From contig NZ_LGHP01000002.1 in assembly GCF_001280845.1 (NCBI RefSeq), positions 319,970-383,969 on the forward strand: a DNA stretch of 64,000 nt. The letters run 5' to 3'. Source of the stretch: Bacillus sp. FJAT-28004. GTDB taxonomy: Bacteria; Bacillota; Bacilli; Paenibacillales; Paenibacillaceae. Made by a program: the position numbers and the translations under genes. The notes below the pieces were generated by a model. That model was given only the letters and a program-made list of their open reading frames with translations. It was not told the DNA's origin and made no database searches. Numbering within the stretch: the first letter of the stretch is position 1; every line of letters begins with the position of its first letter. Shown piece after piece: positions 53,776-61,773 of this stretch.

Positions 53776-53905
53776 GTGTGCGCGCGGCATGGGCAATGTC
53801 TCAAGGGTTAAAGTCCCGAATGGCGAAAGCAGTAGTAGCCATAGCTTAAGGCAAGGTTGTCCATCGTGAGGTGGAATCTGAAGGAAGCCGCTGGCAAATC
53901 TACAA
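53776..53905 (+). mobile_element. 5' remnant of a group II intron
   Basis: The stretch begins GTGTGCGCGC, a group II 5' end of the GTGYG type, and continues with well known domain I sequence: CAAGGGTTAAAGTCCCGAA, then GGCGAAAGCAGTAGTAGCCA, and CATCGTGAGGTGGAATCTGA followed by GGAAGCCG. After about 53905 the similarity stops; no reverse transcriptase frame and no 3' domain follow, so the element is dead. Its start lies exactly behind the T-run of a terminator, the known preference of group IIC introns. The class is inferred from this site. Confidence 0.82.
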
Positions 53906-53979
53906 ATAATCAGGAACACCTAAACCCACTGTTTTTAATGTCTATATGAAAAAATGACCTAAATTCCACTTCCTTGATA

Positions 53980-54015
53980 ACAAAAAACATGAGCTCTGTG
54001 GGACGGAGCTCATGT
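53980..54015 (-). terminator. Intrinsic terminator of the nirBDC operon
   Basis: On the minus strand ACATGAGCTC and GAGCTCATGT pair with a 9-base loop, followed by a run of T (A-run 53982-53987 on the + strand). It ends the operon 35 bp after the transporter gene. The bases between the intron remnant and here (53906-53979) show no feature. Confidence 0.85.
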
Positions 54016-54049
54016 CTGTATATACCATAACGTTCTCTAGCGGTAGAAT

Positions 54050-54829
54050 CTATAATTTTCGTACGGGTGAAATTCTCCAATATGCCAAGCCTACAAATAA
54101 TGTACCCCCGACCATATTTCCAAGTGTGACAGGCAGCATATTATGCAGCCAGCCTACTAGATTAATGGCTTCAGGATGATTAGGCAGCAGCATTGCAACG
54201 CTTAGAAGCGTCATATTTGCAACACTATGCTCATATCCGCTGCCAATAAAAGCGAATAAGCACCACCATATCGCGAGCATTTTCGCTCCTTCACTTTTCA
54301 AGCGCATACTCATCCAAATTGCCAAACAAACTAACCAATTACAGAGTATCCCTCGAAAAAACAATTCACTAAATGGAGCCGTCATCTTCTTGGCAGCAGA
54401 GCTGAAAATCAAATGATCAGCTGGTGCAGCATCAAATAGTCCTGCTGCTTTTACAAGTAACGCAAGTATAATGGCTCCTAGCAAATTTCCGATAAATACA
54501 ATGATCCAATTTGACAAAGTATCCTTTATCGTTGTTTTCCCTGCTAAAGTACTAACAGTATAAATCATGTTGTTGCCAGTAAACAATTCTGCCCCGGCAA
54601 TAATAACTAATGTCAGCGCGATCCCGAAGCTTGCTCCCATTATAAGCGATTGGTAGGGCGAGTTCGCTTGTGCTAACGGTGCTCCGAGAGAAAAAATAAG
54701 AATAATGCCTAATCCCACATAAGCACCGGCTAATAAAGTTGCAATAAAATAACCGATCGGATGCTGCTTCATATAATCACGCTTTACTGCACCTGCTTCA
54801 GCAATCGTTTCTACGCTCTGTTTGTACAT
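54050..54829 (-). CDS. nirC: Formate/nitrite transporter family protein (NirC-like)
   Basis: A 259-residue membrane channel of the FNT family with six predicted helices. Family marks are 'LLAGAYVGLGIILIFSLGAP' in helix 1, 'GAELFTGNNMIYTVSTLAG' and 'GSGYEHSVANMTLLSVAM' with the pore His. Behind nirB and nirD it most likely moves nitrite (NirC), but formate export from PflB is also possible, as pflBA lies next to it. On the minus strand GAGGA fits the ATG at 54829 (6 bp) and not the ATG at 54835, which directly follows it. Last gene of the operon. Confidence 0.9.
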   Translation of the reverse strand: MYKQSVETIAEAGAVKRDYMKQHPIGYFIATLLAGAYVGLGIILIFSLGAPLAQANSPYQSLIMGASFGIALTLVIIAGAELFTGNNMIYTVSTLAGKTTIKDTLSNWIIVFIGNLLGAIILALLVKAAGLFDAAPADHLIFSSAAKKMTAPFSELFFRGILCNWLVCLAIWMSMRLKSEGAKMLAIWWCLFAFIGSGYEHSVANMTLLSVAMLLPNHPEAINLVGWLHNMLPVTLGNMVGGTLFVGLAYWRISPVRKL

Positions 54830-54886
54830 GTGCATTCCTCTTTTACGTAGGGTTCAAAGCTTCTATCTACTCAGGTGTAATCATTG

Positions 54887-55204
54887 CTAAACAAAGATGT
54901 ATACCTTGCCATGATCAATTGAAGTGTCATACGTTGCTACACATCCATCATCTGGCTCTTGAACCTTTCCATCGAGCAAGGAAACCTTGTATTCATGAAG
55001 TGGACAGAACACATACTCACCAGAAACAATGCCTTCAGCAAGCGGCCCATGCGTATGAGGACAAACCCCGCCAATTGCCTTAACACGATCATCCAGCAAG
55101 CGAAAAACGGCAATTTTATTGCCATCTACAACGATTTCACGTCCAATTCGCTGCTGCATCTCATCAAAATTTGCGACAAATATTTTCTGTTTGACTTGAT
55201 TCAT
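54887..55204 (-). CDS. nirD: Nitrite reductase [NAD(P)H] small subunit
   Basis: A 105-residue Rieske-type ferredoxin subunit with the cluster motifs 'CPHTHGPLAEG' and 'CPLHEYKVSL' (C-x-H ... C-x2-H). It supports electron transfer in the NADH-dependent reduction of nitrite to ammonium by NirB. The start codon is 2 bp after the nirB stop, so the two are translationally coupled. Length is normal for NirD. Confidence 0.93.
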   Translation of the reverse strand: MNQVKQKIFVANFDEMQQRIGREIVVDGNKIAVFRLLDDRVKAIGGVCPHTHGPLAEGIVSGEYVFCPLHEYKVSLLDGKVQEPDDGCVATYDTSIDHGKVYIFV

Positions 55205-55206
55205 TG

Positions 55207-57612
55207 TTATCCTCTCCCCACAGTATAGAGTGCTTTTTCCATGCTTTCATTCTCACGAACAGTTGTCCATGGATCATTGCGTTTGCCAGCGACTGCCTCA
55301 TCCAGCTCTGCAAGCAAATCCTTGCACTGTTCCCGGTCTAGCAGGACAGATTTGATATGATCGAATCCAAGTCTTTCCACCCACGGTGCAGTACGTTCCG
55401 CATAGATTCCCGTTTTGCGATAGTATTGAATCATTGCTCCACAAAGATCAATAACCTCTTGCTCAGTCTCGACCGTTGTTAGCAGATGTGCCTCCTTTAT
55501 TTCGGTTCCACCATTTCCTCCTATATAAATTTGGAAGCCGTTCTCTAAACCTATGACACCAAAGTCTTTCACTCCACTCTCTACGCAGCTGCGAGGGCAA
55601 GCAGAAACTCCCATTTTAAACTTATGCGGTGTGTCAATATACTCGAAGCGCTCCTCGAGCTTAATGCCGAGTCCCATTGAATCCTGCGTACCAAATCTGC
55701 AAAAATTAGCTCCGACACAAGTTTTGACAGAGCGCATTGCTTTGGCATAGGCGGAAGCAGATGTCATGTCTAGTTCCTCCCAAATATCAGGCAGATCTTC
55801 CTTCTTCACACCAAATAAGCCAATGCGCTGACTACCTGTTATTTTAACAAGCGGGACCTGATACTTGTCTGCAACCTGTGCAATTTTCAACAATTGCTGT
55901 GGCGTTGTTTTTCCGCCTCGCATTCTTGGAATAACAGAGAAGCGACCATCCTTTTGGATGTTTCCATGCATACGTTCATTGACAAAACGAGATTCTTTTT
56001 CATCAATATGTTCTTTGGGGAACGTAACATGGAGGTAGAAATTAATTGCTGGACGACACTTGGAGCATCCCTCAGCGTTACGGAAGTTTAGCTCATGGAA
56101 TACCTCTTTCGTTGTCGTTAAGTTTTTTTGATGGATCTGCAGTACAATCTCGTCTCTCGTTAAATGAGTACAAGCACATATACCAGTAGGTGCCGTTGTA
56201 ACTTTATCTCCTATCACATGAGTTAATAGTTCGTTGATGGTAGATTTACATTTGCCACAGGAATTCCCAGCCTTAGTGCAACGTGTAACCTCCGCAACAG
56301 AAGTTAATTGCTGAGCATGAATCGCTTGAACAATTGTGCCCTTCGTCACACCATTACAGCCGCACACCGTATCTGCATCGTCCCAATCTGCAACACTCAT
56401 GCTTGTCTCACCACCCGCTGAAGCCAGCAGTGTCACAGGATTGAGTGTCGTAATATCAACCCCATCTCGTAGCATTTTATAGTATCGATTTTCCTCTGAA
56501 GTATCGCCATAAAGAACGATGCCAACTACTCTATTATTTTGTATATAAAGCTTCTTGTAGCTATTAGCCAAACCATTATATGCTTCAATACCTTTAATAT
56601 CATCACTCTCATGAATGATTCCTGCTGAGAAAAGATCACAACCTGATACCTTTAAAGAGGTGGAAACTGTGCTGCCTCGATAGCCTTCTGTTGCTCGATC
56701 TGTCAAAACATCCGCCAACACTTTTGCCTGTTCATAAAGTGGTGCCACAAGTCCATACACCATATGATTATGCTGGGCACATTCACCCACAGCATAGACG
56801 CCCTCAGCACTCGTCGCCATAAAATCATCAACAACAATCCCGCGCTCAACGTTCAAACCAGCTTCTTTGGCTAGCCCTGTTACTGGTCTAATTCCAACGG
56901 ACATCACAACCAGATCTGCTTCTAGAACACTACCGTCACTAAATTCAATTGCTTCTACTTTTGTTGTTCCTAGTATTCGAGCTGTTTTTTTCTTCATTAA
57001 AAATTTAATGCCTTGCTGCTCCAAATCCTTTTTCAGCAGTTGTCCTGCTTGCTCATTTAGCTGGGTTTCCATTAGCCATTTTTCCAAGTGTACAACAGTT
57101 ACCTCCATGCCTTGGTCTATTAAACCTTTGGCTGCTTCAAGACCTAACAATCCTCCGCCAATCACTGCTGCTCGTTTGCAGCTTTTAGCCTTCTCAATCA
57201 TTTGTATGGTATCGTCAATCGTGCGGAAACCCACCACTCCTTGAAGCTGTGCACCCTCAATTGGTAAAATAAAGGCTCTCGAGCCTGTAGCAATAATACA
57301 TTTGTCATACGTTATACATGTTCCACTTGCTGTTGTTACTCGTTTATTTTCTGTATCTATTCGTACAGCAGGGTCGTGGTGAACAAGCCGAATGCCATTG
57401 TCCTTGTACCATTGCATTGGATTGGTAATAATCTCATCGACCGTCATCTTTTTCTGCAATACATTGGATAACATAATGCGATTGTAGTTTGTGTAGGGTT
57501 CTTCGCCAATAATCGTTATTTCATATTTGGTGGAGTTGCGTTCCAAAATTTCTTCAATCGTTCTTACGCCCGCCATGCCATTTCCGATTAACACTAGTTT
57601 TTCAGTCCTCAT
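55207..57612 (-). CDS. nirB: Nitrite reductase [NAD(P)H] large subunit
   Basis: An 801-residue cytoplasmic enzyme reducing nitrite to ammonium. Domain order: FAD/NAD-binding oxidoreductase ('LVLIGNGMAGVRTIEEIL', about 1-400), two BFD-like [2Fe-2S] segments ('CGCNGVTKG', 'GNSCGKCKSTI'; 'CACTHLTRDE', 'CSKCRPAI', about 415-530), then a ferredoxin-like half and the sirohaem/[4Fe-4S] site ('CVGANFCRFG' and 'GVSACPRSCVES', about 630-690). GAGGAGG on the minus strand is 6 bp from the ATG at 57612. An earlier in-frame start at 57642 would place the Rex/Fnr-like boxes inside the gene and is rejected. First gene of nirB-nirD-nirC. Confidence 0.95.
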   Translation of the reverse strand: MRTEKLVLIGNGMAGVRTIEEILERNSTKYEITIIGEEPYTNYNRIMLSNVLQKKMTVDEIITNPMQWYKDNGIRLVHHDPAVRIDTENKRVTTASGTCITYDKCIIATGSRAFILPIEGAQLQGVVGFRTIDDTIQMIEKAKSCKRAAVIGGGLLGLEAAKGLIDQGMEVTVVHLEKWLMETQLNEQAGQLLKKDLEQQGIKFLMKKKTARILGTTKVEAIEFSDGSVLEADLVVMSVGIRPVTGLAKEAGLNVERGIVVDDFMATSAEGVYAVGECAQHNHMVYGLVAPLYEQAKVLADVLTDRATEGYRGSTVSTSLKVSGCDLFSAGIIHESDDIKGIEAYNGLANSYKKLYIQNNRVVGIVLYGDTSEENRYYKMLRDGVDITTLNPVTLLASAGGETSMSVADWDDADTVCGCNGVTKGTIVQAIHAQQLTSVAEVTRCTKAGNSCGKCKSTINELLTHVIGDKVTTAPTGICACTHLTRDEIVLQIHQKNLTTTKEVFHELNFRNAEGCSKCRPAINFYLHVTFPKEHIDEKESRFVNERMHGNIQKDGRFSVIPRMRGGKTTPQQLLKIAQVADKYQVPLVKITGSQRIGLFGVKKEDLPDIWEELDMTSASAYAKAMRSVKTCVGANFCRFGTQDSMGLGIKLEERFEYIDTPHKFKMGVSACPRSCVESGVKDFGVIGLENGFQIYIGGNGGTEIKEAHLLTTVETEQEVIDLCGAMIQYYRKTGIYAERTAPWVERLGFDHIKSVLLDREQCKDLLAELDEAVAGKRNDPWTTVRENESMEKALYTVGRG

Positions 57613-57627
57613 AGCAATCCTCCTCAT

Positions 57628-57643
57628 TGTGAAATAATTCACT
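57628..57643. promoter_or_regulatory. Rex/Fnr-like palindrome 1 upstream of nirB
   Basis: TTGTGAAATAATTCACTT (core 57628-57643) matches the Rex operator TTGTGAA-N4-TTCACAA except for the last two bases, and also the Fnr pattern TGTGA-N6-TCACA with one mismatch. It lies just upstream of the nirB ribosome site. Confidence 0.65.
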
Positions 57644-57648
57644 TATAT

Positions 57649-57664
57649 TGTGAAAAGTTTCACG
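57649..57664. promoter_or_regulatory. Rex/Fnr-like palindrome 2 upstream of nirB
   Basis: TTGTGAAAAGTTTCACGT (core 57649-57664) is a second copy of the same palindrome. The two centres are 21 bp apart, two helical turns, so dimers would bind on the same DNA face and cover the promoter. Confidence 0.65.
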
Positions 57665-58015
57665 TTCATTGAGTTGATTGTATCATATATTTGGAAATTC
57701 GTAAATTAAGGAAATCGTAGGATTACAAAAAAAAGAAATATATCCTTTTCCGGAAGCTTCACAGGAGCAGCCCGACGAATCGTCGCAACGAAAGTATCTC
57801 ACTATGCTATAATCGACGCAATGAAAATAACGAGGATAGTTTAACGAATAGAGCATTTGCTGCTAACGGGAAGCTGCTGGCCAATAAATGAGTCGGAGAA
57901 GTACATAAAGTTGATTCATTCATTTGAAATACACACAACGTACACAGGTGACCTTTAAAGTAGGTTATGGGAGTAATAAAACATAGAAATGCAGGCGGAA
58001 GCGGAGTGCGGTGGA
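57665..58015. other. Intergenic region between nirB and the OmpR-type regulator
   Basis: No gene seen. A TATAAT at 57808-57813 may be the -10 of the rightward two-component operon, but the -35 is poor. Confidence 0.4.
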
Positions 58016-58696
58016 ATGAAACGAACGATATTGCTGGTTGAAGACGATACGCTTATGCGAGAGGTGATAACGGACTATTTCAAGAAGGAACAATGGGACG
58101 TGTTTGAAGCGGAAAACGGGAAGGTCGCGCTCGACATTTTTGAACAGAATTCCATTGATTTGGTCGTCCTCGACATTATGATGCCGGAAATGGATGGATG
58201 GTCGGTATGCAAGCGTATCCGAGAAAAATCGGATGTCCCGATTATGATTATGACTGCCAGAGCAGAGGATGACGACCAGTTGATGGGGTTCGAGCTTGGC
58301 GCCGATGAGTACGTAACGAAGCCCCTGAGCCCAAGGGTATTGGTAGCCCGCGCTACTGCTTTGATGAAGAGAACGGAAGGGACGATGGGACGCGAGGGAG
58401 ATACGCTTGTCTATGGTGATTTAATGGTGAACAGGTCGGCATATACCGTCTTTGTAGCGGGTACTAAGATCAATTTGTCACCTAAGGAGTACGATTTGCT
58501 CCTTTTTCTCATCAAACATTACGGCAAGGTGCTGCCGCGCGAGTATATTTTGGACTCTGTCTGGGGGTACGATTATTTGGGGGATTTGCGAACGGTGGAC
58601 ACCCACATTAAAAAGCTAAGAGCTAAGCTCGGAGACGAAGGACGATCGATAGCGACAGTTATTCGTTCTGGCTATAAGTTCGAGATGGAACGATGA
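58016..58696 (+). CDS. OmpR family response regulator
   Basis: A 226-residue two-component regulator. Receiver domain: 'ILLVEDDTLM', phospho-acceptor Asp in 'VVLDIMMPEMDGW' (about 53), Lys in 'EYVTKPLSPR' (about 103). C-terminal winged helix: 'LSPKEYDLLLFLIKHYGKVL' and 'DSVWGYDYLGDLRTVDTHIK'. The ATG at 58016 gives a normal receiver start; the frame is open to 57989 without a better ribosome site. It overlaps the kinase gene by 4 bp. Targets are unknown; the lipoprotein gene in the operon suggests envelope sensing. Confidence 0.93.
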   Translation: MKRTILLVEDDTLMREVITDYFKKEQWDVFEAENGKVALDIFEQNSIDLVVLDIMMPEMDGWSVCKRIREKSDVPIMIMTARAEDDDQLMGFELGADEYVTKPLSPRVLVARATALMKRTEGTMGREGDTLVYGDLMVNRSAYTVFVAGTKINLSPKEYDLLLFLIKHYGKVLPREYILDSVWGYDYLGDLRTVDTHIKKLRAKLGDEGRSIATVIRSGYKFEMER

Positions 58697-60450
58697 AAAG
58701 AAGAGGTGTAGCCCTTAAACTATTCGTTGTCACTTCCGTGTTGATCCTGCTTGTGTTCACCATATTGCTGCTTGCACAAGGATTGTTTTTCGAGCGGTTT
58801 TACCGTATGTCTAAAATTAATGTTTTAGAGAAGAGCATGAATGAATTCGCTCACCAATACAAAGAGGCGCAATCGAGTGAACGACAGGTGTCACGACTGC
58901 TAGGCGCATTCATGAATGAGCATGATACGAGTACCGACATCCTGAATAGCCGATTTGAGCGAACAAGCACACATCCTTATTATTTGGAACTGGAAGCTGG
59001 CAGCAAGACGATAACGATTCAGATTTCCAAAGAAGGCATGACTGTGGATCAAATCCCGCAAAAGATTCAAATAGGCGAGACGCTGGTGGTCGATGGGATC
59101 TTCATGGATGAGGAGGATACGATTATGCATCCTGTTGTTATCCAGCAGACCGATATCGTTCTCAAAGAGGGCTTGGTACGCGTGCGAGGAAAAGTAACGG
59201 ATCTCATGCTGCCGGAGCGGCGGTCATATAATCCGCTTTATCAGGATGCTCTTGTCGATGATGTGCTTCTAGATTGGAATTCGCAAATGGAACAATGGCA
59301 GTCAAGGCTGCGGAGCGGTTCGGTCGTGCAGCTGGATTGGCAGGATAAATGGAGTGGTGTCCCCTATACGGTTCTCATACGTCTGCTCTCAGAGGGCAAC
59401 GAAGAGAATAGCTATTTATTCGTTATGACCTCTATGCAGCCTGTAGGGGAAGCTGTCGGGATTCTTAAGCAATATGTCATTTATTTGGCGCCGCTTATGG
59501 TTCTGCTTGCGATTGTTTTGTCTTTGATTTATTCCAGAATTGTCTCCCGTCCCTTAGTGCTGCTTAGCCGCTCTGCAGCGCGTCTTGCCAAGCTGGACTT
59601 TACGGAGCAGCCAGCAATCGATTCGAAGGATGAATTCGGGGAGCTGTCGAGAAGCATGGTTGCGTTGTCGCGGAATTTGGACGCCTCCATGAAGGAGCTT
59701 ACCCATGCGAATGCGATGCTGCAGGAGGATGTGGAGGAGAAACGGCGGTCCGAGCAGCTCCGCAAAGAGCTGATCGCGAACATTTCCCATGAATTGAAGA
59801 CGCCGCTCGGGATTGTGAAGGGCTTTGCGGAAGGGCTGCAGGACGGCGTGGCGAGCGACAAAAGCGAACGTTATCTGGCTCTCATCGTCAATGAAACGGA
59901 TCGGATGAATGCATTAATTATGGATATGCTGGAGCTGTCCAAATTCGAAGCGAAGGCCATTCAGCTGCAGCCGAGAAGCTTAGCTCTGGCAAGCCTGATT
60001 CAAAGGGTGAGTGATTCATTCACTCAGCAATTGGAGATGAAACAGCTTCAATTGCAGTTAAACGCGGATAAAGAGGAAGAGCTGCTCGTACGGGCTGATT
60101 CCAGACGCCTCGAGCAGGTCATTCTGAATTTCATGAGCAACGCCATTCGGCATGCTGTTGTGAACAGTGCCATCACGATCGGCATCCAGCGAACGGCTCC
60201 AGGAAAAATAACAACCGTCATCGAAAACATTGGACCGCCGATTCCCGAAGAGGATATCAGCCTTGTCTGGGATCACTTTTACCGAGCGGAGCGTTCACGG
60301 GATCGTAAATCCGGTGGAACGGGACTTGGACTCGCCATCACCAAGCATATTTTGGAGCTTCATGGAAGCGAGTATGGCGTAGAGAACACAAAGCAAGGCG
60401 TAGCATTTTCTTTTACATTAGATGAAAGCGGAGGAACAACCCATGACTAG
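58693..60450 (+). CDS. Sensor histidine kinase with HAMP domain
   Basis: A 585-residue membrane kinase. Transmembrane segments at about 8-30 and 255-277 enclose an extracellular domain of about 225 residues. A HAMP domain (about 280-335), HisKA with 'LIANISHELKTPLGIVKGFA' (His near 369) and an ATPase domain ('QVILNFMSNAIRHAV' N box, 'SGGTGLGLAITKHIL' G2 box) follow. Starts with an ATG overlapping the regulator stop. The stimulus is unknown. Its last 8 bp overlap the lipoprotein gene. Confidence 0.94.
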   Translation: MKRRGVALKLFVVTSVLILLVFTILLLAQGLFFERFYRMSKINVLEKSMNEFAHQYKEAQSSERQVSRLLGAFMNEHDTSTDILNSRFERTSTHPYYLELEAGSKTITIQISKEGMTVDQIPQKIQIGETLVVDGIFMDEEDTIMHPVVIQQTDIVLKEGLVRVRGKVTDLMLPERRSYNPLYQDALVDDVLLDWNSQMEQWQSRLRSGSVVQLDWQDKWSGVPYTVLIRLLSEGNEENSYLFVMTSMQPVGEAVGILKQYVIYLAPLMVLLAIVLSLIYSRIVSRPLVLLSRSAARLAKLDFTEQPAIDSKDEFGELSRSMVALSRNLDASMKELTHANAMLQEDVEEKRRSEQLRKELIANISHELKTPLGIVKGFAEGLQDGVASDKSERYLALIVNETDRMNALIMDMLELSKFEAKAIQLQPRSLALASLIQRVSDSFTQQLEMKQLQLQLNADKEEELLVRADSRRLEQVILNFMSNAIRHAVVNSAITIGIQRTAPGKITTVIENIGPPIPEEDISLVWDHFYRAERSRDRKSGGTGLGLAITKHILELHGSEYGVENTKQGVAFSFTLDESGGTTHD

Positions 60451-60931
60451 AACAAAATATATGTATTTGATATCAGCTTTGATCGTACTGCTGCTGGCCA
60501 GCGCATGCGGCAATCAGTCCAACAACGAATTAGACGCTACGGCGACACCTATAACGAAGCCAGAGAACGAAGCAACAGGCGATCAAGCAGCGGATACGGA
60601 CTCTGACAAGAAAATATTAATTATCATTGACCAGACGGAAAAGCCAATTGAGGGCAACAGCTTCGATTTTGTCGTGAAGCAGCTTCCGGAAGGATTTGCT
60701 CTTGCCGAAATGCAGTGGGTGTCCAAGGAAAACCAAATCATCAATTCGGTTCAACTAGCCATTGAACATGGAGCAAGCGGTGGAGACGGCTTCTATATTA
60801 GCGGCGACGGACAATTTACCGGATTCTTCTATCCGGATGCGATGAAAGGCGAGAAAGGGCAGGTTGTATTCGTGTTCAAGAATGAGCAAGGCAAGGAATT
60901 AACGTGGAAAAAGGAAATCACTTTGAAATAA
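60443..60931 (+). CDS. Small lipoprotein of unknown function
   Basis: A 162-residue exported lipoprotein with lipobox 'LLLASAC' (Cys 22), an Asn/Thr/Glu-rich linker (about 23-55) and a compact beta-rich domain (about 56-162). GGAGG within the kinase gene is 7 bp before the ATG at 60443; the longer frame from 60422 would place this site inside the gene. The overlap with the kinase gene indicates translational coupling, so it may modulate the kinase sensor. No family recognised. Confidence 0.8.
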   Translation: MTRTKYMYLISALIVLLLASACGNQSNNELDATATPITKPENEATGDQAADTDSDKKILIIIDQTEKPIEGNSFDFVVKQLPEGFALAEMQWVSKENQIINSVQLAIEHGASGGDGFYISGDGQFTGFFYPDAMKGEKGQVVFVFKNEQGKELTWKKEITLK

Positions 60932-60948
60932 ACATCAATGTTCATGTC

Positions 60949-60976
60949 AAAAGCAGCCGATTGCGGCTGCTTTTTT
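60949..60976 (+). terminator. Intrinsic terminator of the two-component operon
   Basis: AAAAGCAGCCG ATTG CGGCTGCTTTT followed by TT. It closes the regulator-kinase-lipoprotein operon. Confidence 0.9.
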
Positions 60977-61179
60977 CATGTAGATGCGCTTCATAGCCGT
61001 TTAATCTGAATTTGAAGATGAAATAGGGAAATATCGACAGGACAAAAGGCATGTTGGCATTTCCCGTAAATTAGCAGATGCCCTATGAGTTAATAAGTAA
61101 CATCGTTAGTTATAGAGTAGTTAGTCATTTAGAAAAAACTAAAAACAAGCTTTTTTCGTTGTTATATACGGTTGCTTCA

Positions 61180-61395
61180 TTATGCCTTTTCCATTGCTGC
61201 CCAAATTTTGGCCATCGTATTAATCCCTGCTGTTAGATCTTCGTCCGTGAGGTGCGAAAAACCAAAACTTATACCGATCTTGTCAAGAGTTGAACGGTCT
61301 CGCACCCACTCAACGCCCGCGCTTTGGCAAGCTTTTTCGTAAGCTGCATATTGTTCCTGAGTTTGAATCCGATCTGCATCATTTTCTTTTTCATT
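61180..61395 (-). pseudogene. 3' fragment of a PLP-dependent aminotransferase (MocR/PdxR-like)
   Basis: On the minus strand an open stretch of about 70 codons reads 'QEQYAAYEKACQSAGVEWVR' then 'DKIGISFGFSHLTDEDLTAG' up to a stop at 61182-61180. This resembles the C-terminal end of GntR/MocR-type regulators with an aminotransferase domain. There is no start codon or upstream part, so it is a fragment. Confidence 0.55.
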
Positions 61396-61466
61396 TTAAA
61401 TTGAACAACCGGAAAGTAATGAAACTGCTAAAAATAGCAATGTGAAAATGGCCAGATATTTTTCAT
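61396..61466 (-). pseudogene. Lipoprotein signal peptide fragment
   Basis: A strong ribosome site (AAAGGAGTT) precedes an ATG at 61466 on the minus strand. A base lost after the first codons shifts the frame; the shifted frame reads 'KYLAIFTLLFLAVSLLSGC' and stops two codons later. It is the start of a lipoprotein gene cut directly after the lipobox Cys. It abuts the aminotransferase fragment. Confidence 0.55.
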
Positions 61467-61500
61467 GGTGAGAACTCCTTTTTTCACTTTCAAAGTAAGG

Positions 61501-61645
61501 AAACCACAAGCCGAAGAAGGCATCTCCTTTAATGATTATTTGTTGAAAGTGCACTTGGAAAAGGCTGCGGAGTTTCTAGTTTATTCCGATAAAAAAAATA
61601 TATGAAATGGCTCCTCTAGAGGTAGAGTATCGGGAGTTGGATTAG
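61501..61645 (+). pseudogene. Fragment of an AraC-type DNA-binding domain
   Basis: The + strand reads 'EEGISFNDYLLKVHLEKAAE' then 'FLVYSDKK'; after a one-base shift in the A-run it continues 'IYEMAPLEVEYRELD'. This is the start of an AraC HTH domain of YesN-type regulators (consensus FNDYLLKVRLEKA..LL). It has no start and is frame-shifted, so it is a remnant. Confidence 0.6.
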
Positions 61646-61773
61646 TTTTATAAAAATTCAAGGAATATACTGGTGTTAGCTCGAATGAATATCACAAGAA
61701 AGCGAAAATGAGTTAGTAGGTTATTTCCTAGTGCGAATAAAAATACTCCATTAATGAAGAAGAGGTGCTTAAA

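Noticed and set aside
53776..53905. Structured non-coding RNA or riboswitch of the nir operon
   Set aside because: The wording of the sequence matches group II intron domain I and its strand is opposite to nirBDC.
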